DNA of 28,916 nt from a bacterium (GTDB lineage: Bacteria > Vulcanimicrobiota > Xenobia > Xenobiales > Xenobiaceae): contig JALHDH010000026.1 in the NCBI GenBank assembly GCA_022839105.1, positions 1 to 28,916 on the forward strand, read 5' to 3'. Positions 14,921 through 22,390 of the stretch are shown here, piece by piece. The notes beneath the pieces were generated by a model. It was not told the origin of the DNA. It worked only from the letters and a program-made list of their open reading frames with translations, and searched no databases. The position numbers and the translations under genes are program-made. Numbering within the stretch: position 1 is the first letter of the stretch; each line of letters begins with the position of its first letter.

Positions 14921-15526
14921 ATGCAGATCCACTCCGGTCCGCGACCCTTCTTCTACCCCATCCCGAACCGTATGATTCCTGCCCGCTCTTCGGCGGCCGA
15001 TTCCGGGGGCTGGAATGCCCTGCTCGGGATCTGCCGTCGCCGTCACTGCCACGAGACCCTGCTGCAGGCCTGGCGAGGATTCCTGGGCCGGCCGGATCCG
15101 GGTCTTCGGGGGGTCCACGAGCTGCGGCCGGGCCAGCGCCTGGGAGCCGCCCTGGTGGATGCCGGAGGCGGGATTTCGGTCTCCTGTGGGGGCCAGGCCC
15201 TGGCCGTGGTCGCGGTCTCGGGGCCGCAGGGGACCGTGGTGGGGGCGGTGGCCTCGCAGGGGGTGTCCGGCGGATTGCGGATTGCCGACGGTCACCTGGA
15301 GCTGCCCGACGGGACTTCGATCCCCTTCGGCAATCGGGGGGTGATCGTGCGCCTTCCCGATGGCACTCAGGTGGCCGTCGGACGCAGCGGCGACGGCCCT
15401 CAGGACCGGGCATGCCGCTGGGTCGTGGCCGGACCGGAGGAGGAGATCCCCACCAGCCCGCCCGGAGCCACGGCCGTCTACGAGTGGGACGGGTCCGGAG
15501 GGCTCAAGGCAATGGGCTCGGTGTAG
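14921..15526 (+). CDS. Protein of unknown function, 201 residues, glycine-rich beta repeats
   Basis: I do not recognise a family. The ATG has a strong AGGGAGGAG site at 5-base spacing. The N-terminal 60 residues are mixed and include a CRRRHC cluster (two cysteines followed by His), possibly a metal site. Residues about 65-160 are rich in glycine and alternating hydrophobics (GISVSCGGQALAVVAVSG, GGLRIADGHLELPDG, RGVIVRLPDGTQVAVG). This suggests an all-beta domain with short imperfect repeats of the form LPDGTxxxxG. No signal peptide or membrane helix is apparent. The C-terminus overlaps the convergent dihydrouridine synthase by 49 bases. The hairpin over its ribosome binding site suggests regulated translation. 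Confidence 0.7.
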   Translation: MQIHSGPRPFFYPIPNRMIPARSSAADSGGWNALLGICRRRHCHETLLQAWRGFLGRPDPGLRGVHELRPGQRLGAALVDAGGGISVSCGGQALAVVAVSGPQGTVVGAVASQGVSGGLRIADGHLELPDGTSIPFGNRGVIVRLPDGTQVAVGRSGDGPQDRACRWVVAGPEEEIPTSPPGATAVYEWDGSGGLKAMGSV

Positions 15527-16629
15527 CCTGGCCCCCGGTCCGACCCCTCTCCGGGGGCCGGCAACCCGGGGGCCAGGGCCGCCAGGCGCTCTTCAGCCTC
15601 CCCGTCGTCTCTGCTCTCCAGGAGGATCTCCGCGAGGCGGCGATGGACGGGGGCTGCGGGGCAGGCCAGGACCTTCTCGAGGGGATCCTCGGTGGGCACC
15701 GGCTCGAGCCGGGTCTGCAGCAGAGGATGCTCGCGCGAGCGCTCCAGCCACTCCTCGGGGGGCAGGGGGCGATAGCGGTGGAAGAAGGCGAAGTGCCAGC
15801 CCAGGAAGTCCACGGCGCGCTCGCGGCCATGCTCGTCCTCGCCGAAGTGCTCGCGGAAGTAGCCTGCCAGCCGGCGATAGACGGCCACCCGTTGGGAGGC
15901 CGAGAGGGCCAGCTCCCGCCCCTCGTGGATCTCCTGGAAGAGCCAGGGCTTGATCAGGGCTCCCCGGCCCAGCATCAGACCGGCCGCGCCGCTGAGTTCC
16001 AGGCGATCCCGGGCCTCGTACCAGGTCAGGATGTCGCCGTTTCCGGCCACGGGAATCCCTCGGGCCCTCACCACCTGCCCCACCAGGTCCCAGTCGGCGG
16101 CTCGGGTGTAGCGCTGTTCGCGGGTCCGGCCGTGGACCACGATTCCCGCCACCCCGGCCTCCTCGGCCAGCCTGGAGGTCTCCAGCACGTTGATGCGCGA
16201 GTCCTTGAAGCCGGAGCGCAGCTTGACGGTGACGGGGACCGGCAGGGTCCGGGTCAGCTCCCGCAGGATCCGCTCCAGGTTGCGGGGGCGATCCAGAAGG
16301 CAGGCCCCCATCCCCTTGTGGACCGCCTCGGGGATGGGGCAGCCCGCGTTCAGGTCGACGAAGGAGGCTCCCCGCTCGACGGCCAGCCGGGCGGCCTCTG
16401 CGGCCATCTCGGGCTTGGAGGCCGCCAGTTGGACGCCGAAGCAGGGTTCGGTCGGGCCCTTGCGCAGGAGCGCCAGCTCCTTGCGGATGCCGCGAACCAG
16501 GGGGCCGGCAAAGGCCATCTCGGACATGGTCACCACCGCACCGAAGTCGACGCAGAGGCGACGGAAGGGGAGGTTTCCCCCCTTGGTCAGGGGAGCCAGG
16601 ATCAGGGGGTCGGGCCAGGGAGAGGACAT
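15478..16629 (-). CDS. tRNA-dihydrouridine synthase, Dus3-like signature
   Basis: Dus enzymes reduce uridines in tRNA D- or variable loops, using FMN and NADPH. The 383-residue product has the TIM-barrel start LAPLTKGGNLPFRRLC (normally MAPMxxVTD.PFR). C97 in LNAGCPIPEAVHKGMGACLL is the expected catalytic acid. VKLRSGFKD and HGRTREQRYTRAADW bind FMN or tRNA phosphate, and NGDI and LGRGAL are FMN-binding glycine turns. The string REQRYT-x-x-ADW and the GCPI form resemble eukaryotic Dus3 more than E. coli DusA, B or C as I recall them. A C-terminal helical domain with HRYRPLPPEEW follows. ATG at 16629 is chosen because longer frames run into the divergent gltX start. No strong Shine-Dalgarno is visible. 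Confidence 0.88.
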   Translation of the reverse strand: MSSPWPDPLILAPLTKGGNLPFRRLCVDFGAVVTMSEMAFAGPLVRGIRKELALLRKGPTEPCFGVQLAASKPEMAAEAARLAVERGASFVDLNAGCPIPEAVHKGMGACLLDRPRNLERILRELTRTLPVPVTVKLRSGFKDSRINVLETSRLAEEAGVAGIVVHGRTREQRYTRAADWDLVGQVVRARGIPVAGNGDILTWYEARDRLELSGAAGLMLGRGALIKPWLFQEIHEGRELALSASQRVAVYRRLAGYFREHFGEDEHGRERAVDFLGWHFAFFHRYRPLPPEEWLERSREHPLLQTRLEPVPTEDPLEKVLACPAAPVHRRLAEILLESRDDGEAEERLAALAPGLPAPGEGSDRGPGYTEPIALSPPDPSHS

Positions 16630-16759
16630 GGGGCACCCCGATTCCGCGTCGGCGCGCCGGTCCCTTCCCGCAGGGTTCCCGCTCCCGGCGGTGAACGGGC
16701 CAGCCTCGCCCGGATCCTCCTCGGCGGTCCGAGCCCATCTTCCGCACAGGAGTTCCATC

Positions 16760-18202
16760 ATGGTCCGCGTCCGCTTTGCCCCCAGCCCCACCGGGTACCT
16801 GCACGTGGGAGGCCTCCGAACCGCCTTCTACAACTGGCTGTTGGCCCGACGCGAAGGCGGGACCTTCCTGCTGCGCATCGAGGACACCGACCGCACGCGT
16901 CTGGTGGAAGGGGCCGTCGAGGCCTTGCTGGAGGCCCTGAACTGGGCCGGGGTCACCCCCGATGAGGGAGCCATGGTCGGCGGTCCCCTGGGCCCCTACG
17001 TCCAGAGCGAGCGCCTGGAGATCTACCGCGAGATGGCGGCCCGACTGCTCGAGTCGGGGCACGCCTACCACTGCTTCTGCACCTCCGAGCGGCTGACCGA
17101 GATGCGCGAACAGCAGATGGCGCGGGGCGAGTCGGCCATGTACGACCGCCACTGCCGCGCGCTGGATCCGGCCGAGTGCAGGCGCCGCCTGACTGCGGGC
17201 GAGCCCCACGTGATCCGCATGAAGATTCCCGACGGGCGGACCTTGACGGTGGAAGACCAGATCCGCGGGCCGGTCAGCTTCGACTCTTCGCTGGTGGACG
17301 AACAGGTCCTGATGAAGTCCGACGGCTTCCCCACCTATCACCTGGCGGCGGTGGTGGACGACCACCTGATGGAGATCACGCACGTGGTCCGCGGTGAGGA
17401 GTGGCTTTCGTCCACCCCCAAGCACCTTCTGCTGTATGAGTATTTCGGCTGGCAGCCTCCGGTCTTCGCCCATGTGCCCCTGATCCTCAACGCCAGTGGC
17501 AAGAAGTTGTCCAAGCGGGACGGAGACGTCTCGGTCGAGGCCTATCGCGAGAAGGGCTATCTGCCCGAAGGCCTGCTGAACTTCCTGGCCCTGCTGGGCT
17601 GGAGTCCTGGCGACGAGCGCGAGTTCTTCACGCCGCAGGAACTGGCCGGGGTCTTCAGCCTGGACCGGGTGCGCAAGTCGGGGGCCGTCTTCGACTTCGA
17701 CAAGCTTCTCCACATCAACGGCCTGCACATGCGGGCCCAGGCCACCTCCAGGCTGGTCGAGCTGGTCATGCCCTTCTTCGACCGGGCCGGCCGGCCCCGC
17801 CCCGATCCGGAGTACCTGGCCAGGGTGATCGAGGTCATGGGCGAGCGGGCCAATCTGCTGACCGACTACGTCGAGCCGATCCCCTACTTCTATGAGGACC
17901 CCTCGGAGTACGAGCCGGCGACGGTCAAGAAGCGTTGGAAGGCCGGGTCTCCGGAGCTCATGGAGGCCTGGGCGGCCCGGCTCGAGTCCCTTGAGGACTT
18001 CACCCACGACGCCCTGGACGAGGCCCTGCGCGCGCTGGCCGAGAGCCGGGGGGTGGGGGCCGGGCAACTGATCCACCCGACCCGTCTGGCCCTCACCGGG
18101 GTGGGCAACGGTCCCGGCCTCTTCGAGATGATGGAGGTCCTGGGACGCGAGGTCTGCCTGCGCCGCCTGCGACAGGCCATGGAGCGGTTGCCGCGCCCGT
18201 GA
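16760..18202 (+). CDS. gltX: Glutamyl-tRNA synthetase
   Basis: This cytoplasmic class I enzyme charges tRNA with glutamate. The 480-residue protein opens MVRVRFAPSPTGYLHVGGLRT, where the HIGH motif appears as HVGG, and has KLSKRDGD as the KMSKS-type loop. EDTDRTR and the anticodon-binding C-terminus, with PTRLALTGVGNGPGLFEMMEVLG, are also present. ATG at 16760 follows AGGAG at 16748-16752 with 7-base spacing. The stop codon TGA shares bases with the GTG start of the next gene (GTGA), so the HAD hydrolase is translationally coupled. The sequence alone does not tell whether the enzyme also mischarges tRNA-Gln. Confidence 0.97.
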   Translation: MVRVRFAPSPTGYLHVGGLRTAFYNWLLARREGGTFLLRIEDTDRTRLVEGAVEALLEALNWAGVTPDEGAMVGGPLGPYVQSERLEIYREMAARLLESGHAYHCFCTSERLTEMREQQMARGESAMYDRHCRALDPAECRRRLTAGEPHVIRMKIPDGRTLTVEDQIRGPVSFDSSLVDEQVLMKSDGFPTYHLAAVVDDHLMEITHVVRGEEWLSSTPKHLLLYEYFGWQPPVFAHVPLILNASGKKLSKRDGDVSVEAYREKGYLPEGLLNFLALLGWSPGDEREFFTPQELAGVFSLDRVRKSGAVFDFDKLLHINGLHMRAQATSRLVELVMPFFDRAGRPRPDPEYLARVIEVMGERANLLTDYVEPIPYFYEDPSEYEPATVKKRWKAGSPELMEAWAARLESLEDFTHDALDEALRALAESRGVGAGQLIHPTRLALTGVGNGPGLFEMMEVLGREVCLRRLRQAMERLPRP

Positions 18203-18945
18203 CCAGGGATTCCCTCCTGGCCCTGGATTTCGACGGGGTCCTCTGGGATAGCGCGGGGGAGTGCTTCCTGACCGCCCGGCAGGCCTGGGAAGCCCTGGAA
18301 GGCCCCTTTCCCACCCTCGCCGAGGCCGCCTTCCGCCGGGGGCGTTGGCTGGCGCGCACGGGGGGCGAGTTCGGCCTGATCCTGAAGCTTCTGCGCGAGG
18401 AGCCAGAACGGGATCTGCAGGCCTTCGACAGCGCGCTCTTCGAGGCCCTGATCGCCGAGCAGGGGGCCTTCCTGCGCCTCTTCGGGGCCGAGTTCTACGC
18501 CTGGAGGGAGCGTTTCCGACGCGAGGATCCCCAGGCGTGGCTGGCCGCCCAGTCCCCCTATCCGGAGATTCTGGCCGAGTGGCCGGATCTGTGCCGGGCC
18601 TTCCGGGAAGTCGTCGTGTGCACGACCAAGGACGAGGCCGCCATCCGGGTCCTGCTGGGGCAGTTCGGGCTTCAGGTCCCGGTGCTGGCCAAGGAGTTCA
18701 GCCCCGACAAGCGCGACCAGATGGCCTTCCTGGCTGCGACTCGGGACCTGGCGCCAGGCCAGATCCTCTTCGTGGACGATCTGCTGCGGAATCTCGAACC
18801 CGTGGGAGAGATGGGGGTGCGGGTGGCCCTGGCCGGGTGGGGCTACAACACCCCTGCCGAGCAGGACCGGGCCCGGGCGCAGGGGATTCCGGTTCTTCAG
18901 GCGGGACGGGTCCTGGCGGGGTTGAGCGAGATGGCCCGGGACTGA
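18199..18945 (+). CDS. HAD-superfamily hydrolase
   Basis: The 248-residue product starts at GTG 18199 with a four-base overlap with gltX. HAD motif I is LDFDGVLWDS (nucleophile D10, acid D12). Motif II is the threonine in CTTKDE. The conserved lysine is probably in SPDKRDQ, and motif III is FVDDLLRNLEPV. A helical cap occupies about residues 20-130. These residues support a phosphatase or phosphonatase-type haloacid dehalogenase acting on a small phosphometabolite. Coupling to gltX does not specify a substrate. Two in-frame aspartates in motif III support an active enzyme. Confidence 0.85.
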   Translation: MTRDSLLALDFDGVLWDSAGECFLTARQAWEALEGPFPTLAEAAFRRGRWLARTGGEFGLILKLLREEPERDLQAFDSALFEALIAEQGAFLRLFGAEFYAWRERFRREDPQAWLAAQSPYPEILAEWPDLCRAFREVVVCTTKDEAAIRVLLGQFGLQVPVLAKEFSPDKRDQMAFLAATRDLAPGQILFVDDLLRNLEPVGEMGVRVALAGWGYNTPAEQDRARAQGIPVLQAGRVLAGLSEMARD

Positions 18946-18963
18946 GTCGACCCGGACACTCCC

Positions 18964-19896
18964 TCAGACCGGGACCGGGAGGCGCTCCAGAAGGTCGCGC
19001 AGGACCTCCACCGCCGCCGCTCCACCGACTCCGTCGGTCCGCGAGATCATGCGGTGGGAGAGGGCCGGGATGGCCAGGGTCTTGATGTCGTCGGGAAGGA
19101 CGTAGTCGCGGCCCTCCATGGCGGCCAGGGCCTGCGAGGCTCGGAAGAGCGCCTGGGAGCCCCGGGGGCTGGCCCCCAGGAAGAGGCGATCGGCTTCCCG
19201 GGTGGCCTGGACCAGGCGCACGATGTAGTGGCGCAGAGATTCCTCCACCCGGACCTGGTGGACCCGGGCCTGCATGCGGAGGAGTTCTTCGCCGGTGAGG
19301 ACCTGCTCGAGTTCCTCGATGGGGTGGCGCAGTTGCTGGACCGCCAGCATCTCGGCCTCGGCCTCGAAGGAGGGATAACCCAGGCGCACCTTCAACTGGA
19401 AGCGGTCCAACTGGGCTTCGGGCAGAGGGAAGGTGCCCTCGTACTCGATGGGGTTCTGGGTGGCCATCACCAGGAAGGGGCGGGGCAGGGGCCGGGCGGT
19501 GCCCTCCGTGGTGACCTGGCGTTCGTCCATGCATTCCAGCAGGGCCGACTGGGTCTTGGGCGTGGCACGGTTGATCTCGTCGGCCAGCAGGACCTGGTGG
19601 AAGACCGGGCCGGGCCGGAACTCGAAGTCCTGGGTCTTCTGGTTGTAGATGGTCACACCCAGCAGATCCGCCGGCAGCAGGTCGGGGGTGCACTGCAGCC
19701 GGGCGTAGGTGCAGCCCAGCGAACGGGCTACCGCCCGGCTGAGCATGGTCTTGCCCACTCCAGGCACGTCCTCCAGCAGCAGGTGGCCTTCGCAGAGCAG
19801 GGCCACCAGGACCAGGCGGACCTCCTCGTGCTTGCCCAGGATCACCTTCTCGACGTTGGTGAGCACCCGTTGGCTCAGGCTCTGGATTTCCTTCAA
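18964..19896 (-). CDS. MoxR-family AAA+ ATPase
   Basis: MoxR ATPases are chaperone-like AAA+ proteins that assemble or activate partner complexes, typically with VWA-domain proteins. Motifs visible: Walker A in DVPGVGKT (K49, T50), Walker B LLADEINRA (D106, E107), sensor 1 in MATQNPIEYEGTFPLPEAQLDRF, and the C-terminal lid with GASPRGSQALFRASQALAAMEGRDYVLPDDI. TTG at 19896 is preferred because it has a GAAGG site 7 bases upstream and starts 10 bases after the phosphoesterase stop. A longer reading from 19998 would overlap that gene with unrelated proline-rich sequence. The usual DUF58 and VWA genes do not follow; the next gene is the convergent HAD hydrolase. It is probably co-transcribed with the phosphoesterase. 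Confidence 0.92.
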   Translation of the reverse strand: MKEIQSLSQRVLTNVEKVILGKHEEVRLVLVALLCEGHLLLEDVPGVGKTMLSRAVARSLGCTYARLQCTPDLLPADLLGVTIYNQKTQDFEFRPGPVFHQVLLADEINRATPKTQSALLECMDERQVTTEGTARPLPRPFLVMATQNPIEYEGTFPLPEAQLDRFQLKVRLGYPSFEAEAEMLAVQQLRHPIEELEQVLTGEELLRMQARVHQVRVEESLRHYIVRLVQATREADRLFLGASPRGSQALFRASQALAAMEGRDYVLPDDIKTLAIPALSHRMISRTDGVGGAAAVEVLRDLLERLPVPV

Positions 19897-19906
19897 CGCG
19901 GCACCT

Positions 19907-20986
19907 TCAGTTCGAGGGACGGAGCGGGGCGCGCAGGCCCTGCTCGGTGGGGGTGTACTCCTCGACCAGGGCGAAGGCGCCGGGGGTCCCGTGGACATCG
20001 AGGTTCACCACGCGTCCGCCGTAGGCCACCACCGGCTCCGGGCCGCGCGTGAGCGGGGTATGTCCCACGACGGCCCCCCGCACCGCCATGCGGCTGAGAA
20101 GCTCGTCCATCTCCTTCTCGGAGAAGGGGCTGGTGCGCATCCCCGTATAGTAGTCGAATCCCCAGATCTTGCGGCTCCACAGGAAGGACTCGCGGGCCGC
20201 GCGGAACTCGGTGTCGGGCAGGGACACGATCTCCTCGATGGGCTTCCAGAACTTGCGCTGATCCGGGATGGTGTGGGCGAAGAGGCGGTGATCCACCACC
20301 ACGCCCAGGCGCAGGCGGGCGCGCAGGAAGCGTCCCAGCTCGCCCTCCATCGCCTCCTTCCAGGCCGGCAGGCCGCCGAATCCGTTGGCCGTGGCCTCGC
20401 CTCCCTGGACATACCAGTTCAGGAAGCGCATGACGCGCTCGATCTGCTCGGCATTCAGGCCGTGATCGGCCAGGTGCCGCTTGACGGCAGCGAAGTTCCG
20501 GGCCCGGGCCAGCAGCTCCTGGAGCTGCTCGACGTGCAGGAAGTCGAAGACCCCCACCGCTTCGAGCATCATCTCGTCGTGGTTGCCCAGAAGCGCGTAC
20601 AGGGCGCTGTCGAAGCCTTCCTCCGAAGAGCGCAGATCGGCCAGCTCCCGCTCGAGGTGCATGATCAGCTCGAGGATCCGGCGCGGACCGGCCTCGGGAT
20701 CCCCCACAGACTGGTCCGTGGGCTCCTCCAGGGGTTCGCCGCGCCAGTCGACGTAGTCCCCCATCAGGACCAGATCCACCCGACTGGCCTCGGGGTTCCA
20801 GGCCAGGGTGTCCGGCAGCAGGAGCTCGTTCTCGCGCAGGTGGCGCAGCAGGCGGAAGTAGTCGCCGTGCAGGTCTCCGATGGCCAGCAGCTTGCGCGTG
20901 GCGGCCTGCTCGGAAACGGCCTCGGCACTCGGAGGCGTGCTCTCCGTCGGTCCGGGGATTCGGCTGGAGGGGCTCTGGGGGTCCAT
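19907..20986 (-). CDS. Calcineurin-like metallophosphoesterase (PPP/ApaH-type)
   Basis: The 359-residue product starts at ATG 20986 with GGAGA at 20991-20995. It has the PPP-type metal motifs GDLHGD (D38, H40), GDYVDWRGE (D77), GNHDE (N135, H136) and GHTPLTRGPE. GGRVVNLDVHGTPGAFAL closes the fold. This set is shared by protein serine/threonine phosphatases, ApaH and Shewanella-like phosphatases. The substrate cannot be told from sequence. The first about 30 residues are serine- and proline-rich and probably disordered. A large helical insert (about 140-230) lies between the third and fourth motifs. The MoxR gene begins 10 bases after the stop, so the two may work together, but this is inference from spacing only. 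Confidence 0.87.
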   Translation of the reverse strand: MDPQSPSSRIPGPTESTPPSAEAVSEQAATRKLLAIGDLHGDYFRLLRHLRENELLLPDTLAWNPEASRVDLVLMGDYVDWRGEPLEEPTDQSVGDPEAGPRRILELIMHLERELADLRSSEEGFDSALYALLGNHDEMMLEAVGVFDFLHVEQLQELLARARNFAAVKRHLADHGLNAEQIERVMRFLNWYVQGGEATANGFGGLPAWKEAMEGELGRFLRARLRLGVVVDHRLFAHTIPDQRKFWKPIEEIVSLPDTEFRAARESFLWSRKIWGFDYYTGMRTSPFSEKEMDELLSRMAVRGAVVGHTPLTRGPEPVVAYGGRVVNLDVHGTPGAFALVEEYTPTEQGLRAPLRPSN

Positions 20987-21215
20987 GGGGTCTCCCGATC
21001 GCATTCCGTCACCGGGCGGGCCGGCGCACCTGGACTCCGACCGGCTTGGGGGGCGGGCGGGATCCAGGGCCCCCCTCCTTCTTTCAGGGGCCAGGAGAGT
21101 CCTCCACCCGGGTGCCCGATGCAAGGGACGGCAGGTCCCGGCCTGGAAAGGCCCTGTTTGAGGTCCAACCCAGGAAGCCGCCGCATGGAGGGCGAAGCCC
21201 CGGAAAGATTTGAAC

Positions 21216-21917
21216 GTGTCAGTCTCTGAGTCCGTCCAGATGTACCTTCTGACGATCTACCGCCTCACCCAGGAGGGGGCGGTTCCGGCTTCCAATGTGC
21301 GATTGGCGGAGCGTCTGGGGGTCAGCAAGGTCTCGGTGACCGAGATGGTGCGCAAGCTTCAGGAGAAGGGGCTGATCCAGAAGACGAGGCGGGCCATCGC
21401 GCTGAGCCGGGAAGGCGAGCGGATCGCCCTGAACGTCATTCGCAAGCATCGCCTGGCCGAGCGGTTGCTCGTGGATCGCCTGGGCATCCCCTGGGCCCAT
21501 GCCTATGATCAGGCCTGCAAGCTGGAGCATATCCTCTCCGACGAGGTGGCCGACGCCCTCGAGAAGTTCCTGGGACATCCCGCCACCTGCCCCCACGGCC
21601 AGCCCATCCCGGATCAGCATGGTTGCCTCCCTCCTCAGCGCGAGGCCTGGCCCTTGTCCTCGGTCAAGGCGGGCGAGAGGGTGACCATCGAGCAGGTCAA
21701 GGAAGGCTCGGTCGAGTTGCTGAACTACCTGGTCGAGGTCGGCCTGCGTCCGGGCCAGGAGATCACCGTCGAGCAGGTCGCCCCCTTCGACGGGCCTCTG
21801 CTGATCTCGACCGGGGAACGCTCCTTTCCATTGAGCCGGGAGGTGGCAGGCAAGGTGGCCGTCTCGGGGAGCGGCCGTTCCGACGGCAGGATTGGCAGGC
21901 CTGGGGGGGCCTTCTGA
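21216..21917 (+). CDS. DtxR/IdeR-type metal-dependent transcriptional regulator with FeoA-like C-terminal domain
   Basis: GTG at 21216 has GGAAAG at 21202-21207 with 8-base spacing; the TTG at 21210 is too close to it. The 233-residue product has an N-terminal winged helix (LAERLGVSKVSVTEMVRKLQEKGLI), a dimerisation/metal domain, and a C-terminal SH3/FeoA-like domain (about 145-220). Aligned by eye with DtxR, the primary metal site is present as M9, C101, E104 and H105 (M10, C102, E105 and H106 in DtxR). MntR has D and E instead, so this points to Fe(II) rather than Mn(II). H78 and E82 match the ancillary site, but DtxR H98 is a tyrosine here (Y97). It would repress metal-uptake genes when iron is sufficient. 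No uptake gene is adjacent in this window. Confidence 0.9.
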   Translation: MSVSESVQMYLLTIYRLTQEGAVPASNVRLAERLGVSKVSVTEMVRKLQEKGLIQKTRRAIALSREGERIALNVIRKHRLAERLLVDRLGIPWAHAYDQACKLEHILSDEVADALEKFLGHPATCPHGQPIPDQHGCLPPQREAWPLSSVKAGERVTIEQVKEGSVELLNYLVEVGLRPGQEITVEQVAPFDGPLLISTGERSFPLSREVAGKVAVSGSGRSDGRIGRPGGAF

Positions 21918-21973
21918 GGGTGGCCTGAGACCCTTGGGGAGTTCCGAGGAGTTCGGGAGGCGGAACCGGGAAG

Positions 21974-22390
21974 ATGTTCGAGCTCCAGCAGATGCAGCGC
22001 TTCGAGAGGACCTTCTTCCGCTTCACCCGGGTGGAACTGCATGTCCTGGGGCTCCTTCAGCGCCTCTCGGACTTCCTGCAGACCCGTGAGGCCGAGCCTC
22101 CCCGCTTCCTGGTCTGTGCCCGCCCCCGCTCGAACACCCGGATCCTGCTCCTTGCCTCCCTGGGGCGCTCGCAGCAGGAGGTGATCCTGCACGCCCAGGG
22201 CCTGCGACCGGTCCGCTACCACGTGCAGACCGCCAATACCGCCCTGGGGCGCCGTCTGCGCCGCTACTTCCACCTGGTCCTGGGCGAACCGAATCTGTTG
22301 CCCCAGGCCAGCACCCAGACCGGAGCGGAGCTCTCGCTGGTCTATCACGTGCGCTATCCCGAGGAGATCCTGCGTCAGCTCGGCTCCTGA
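21974..22390 (+). CDS. Protein of unknown function, 138 residues, downstream of the DtxR regulator
   Basis: I do not recognise this family. It starts with ATG at 21974, 56 bases after the regulator stop on the same strand, with only a GGGAAG site very close to it. It ends in TGA at 22390, overlapping endonuclease Q tail to tail by 16 bases. The protein is basic, arginine-rich and cytoplasmic by appearance. An amphipathic helical N-terminus (FERTFFRFTRVELHVLGLL) is followed by alternating strands (RFLVCARP, QEVILHAQGL, ELSLVYHVRYPEEIL). It is small enough to be a nucleic-acid-binding or adaptor protein, but that is speculation. Coding quality and placement support a real gene; a role in metal response is possible only by proximity. 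Confidence 0.65.
   Translation: MFELQQMQRFERTFFRFTRVELHVLGLLQRLSDFLQTREAEPPRFLVCARPRSNTRILLLASLGRSQQEVILHAQGLRPVRYHVQTANTALGRRLRRYFHLVLGEPNLLPQASTQTGAELSLVYHVRYPEEILRQLGS

Noticed and set aside
13519..16965. Plus-strand frame of about 1148 codons
   Set aside because: It runs through the shifted frame of lhr and the antisense of the thioredoxin and Dus genes without recognisable domains.
21105..21114. 10-bp palindrome CACCCGGGTG upstream of the DtxR-type gene, considered as its operator
   Set aside because: It is short and GC-rich, as expected by chance here, and unlike known DtxR/IdeR boxes.
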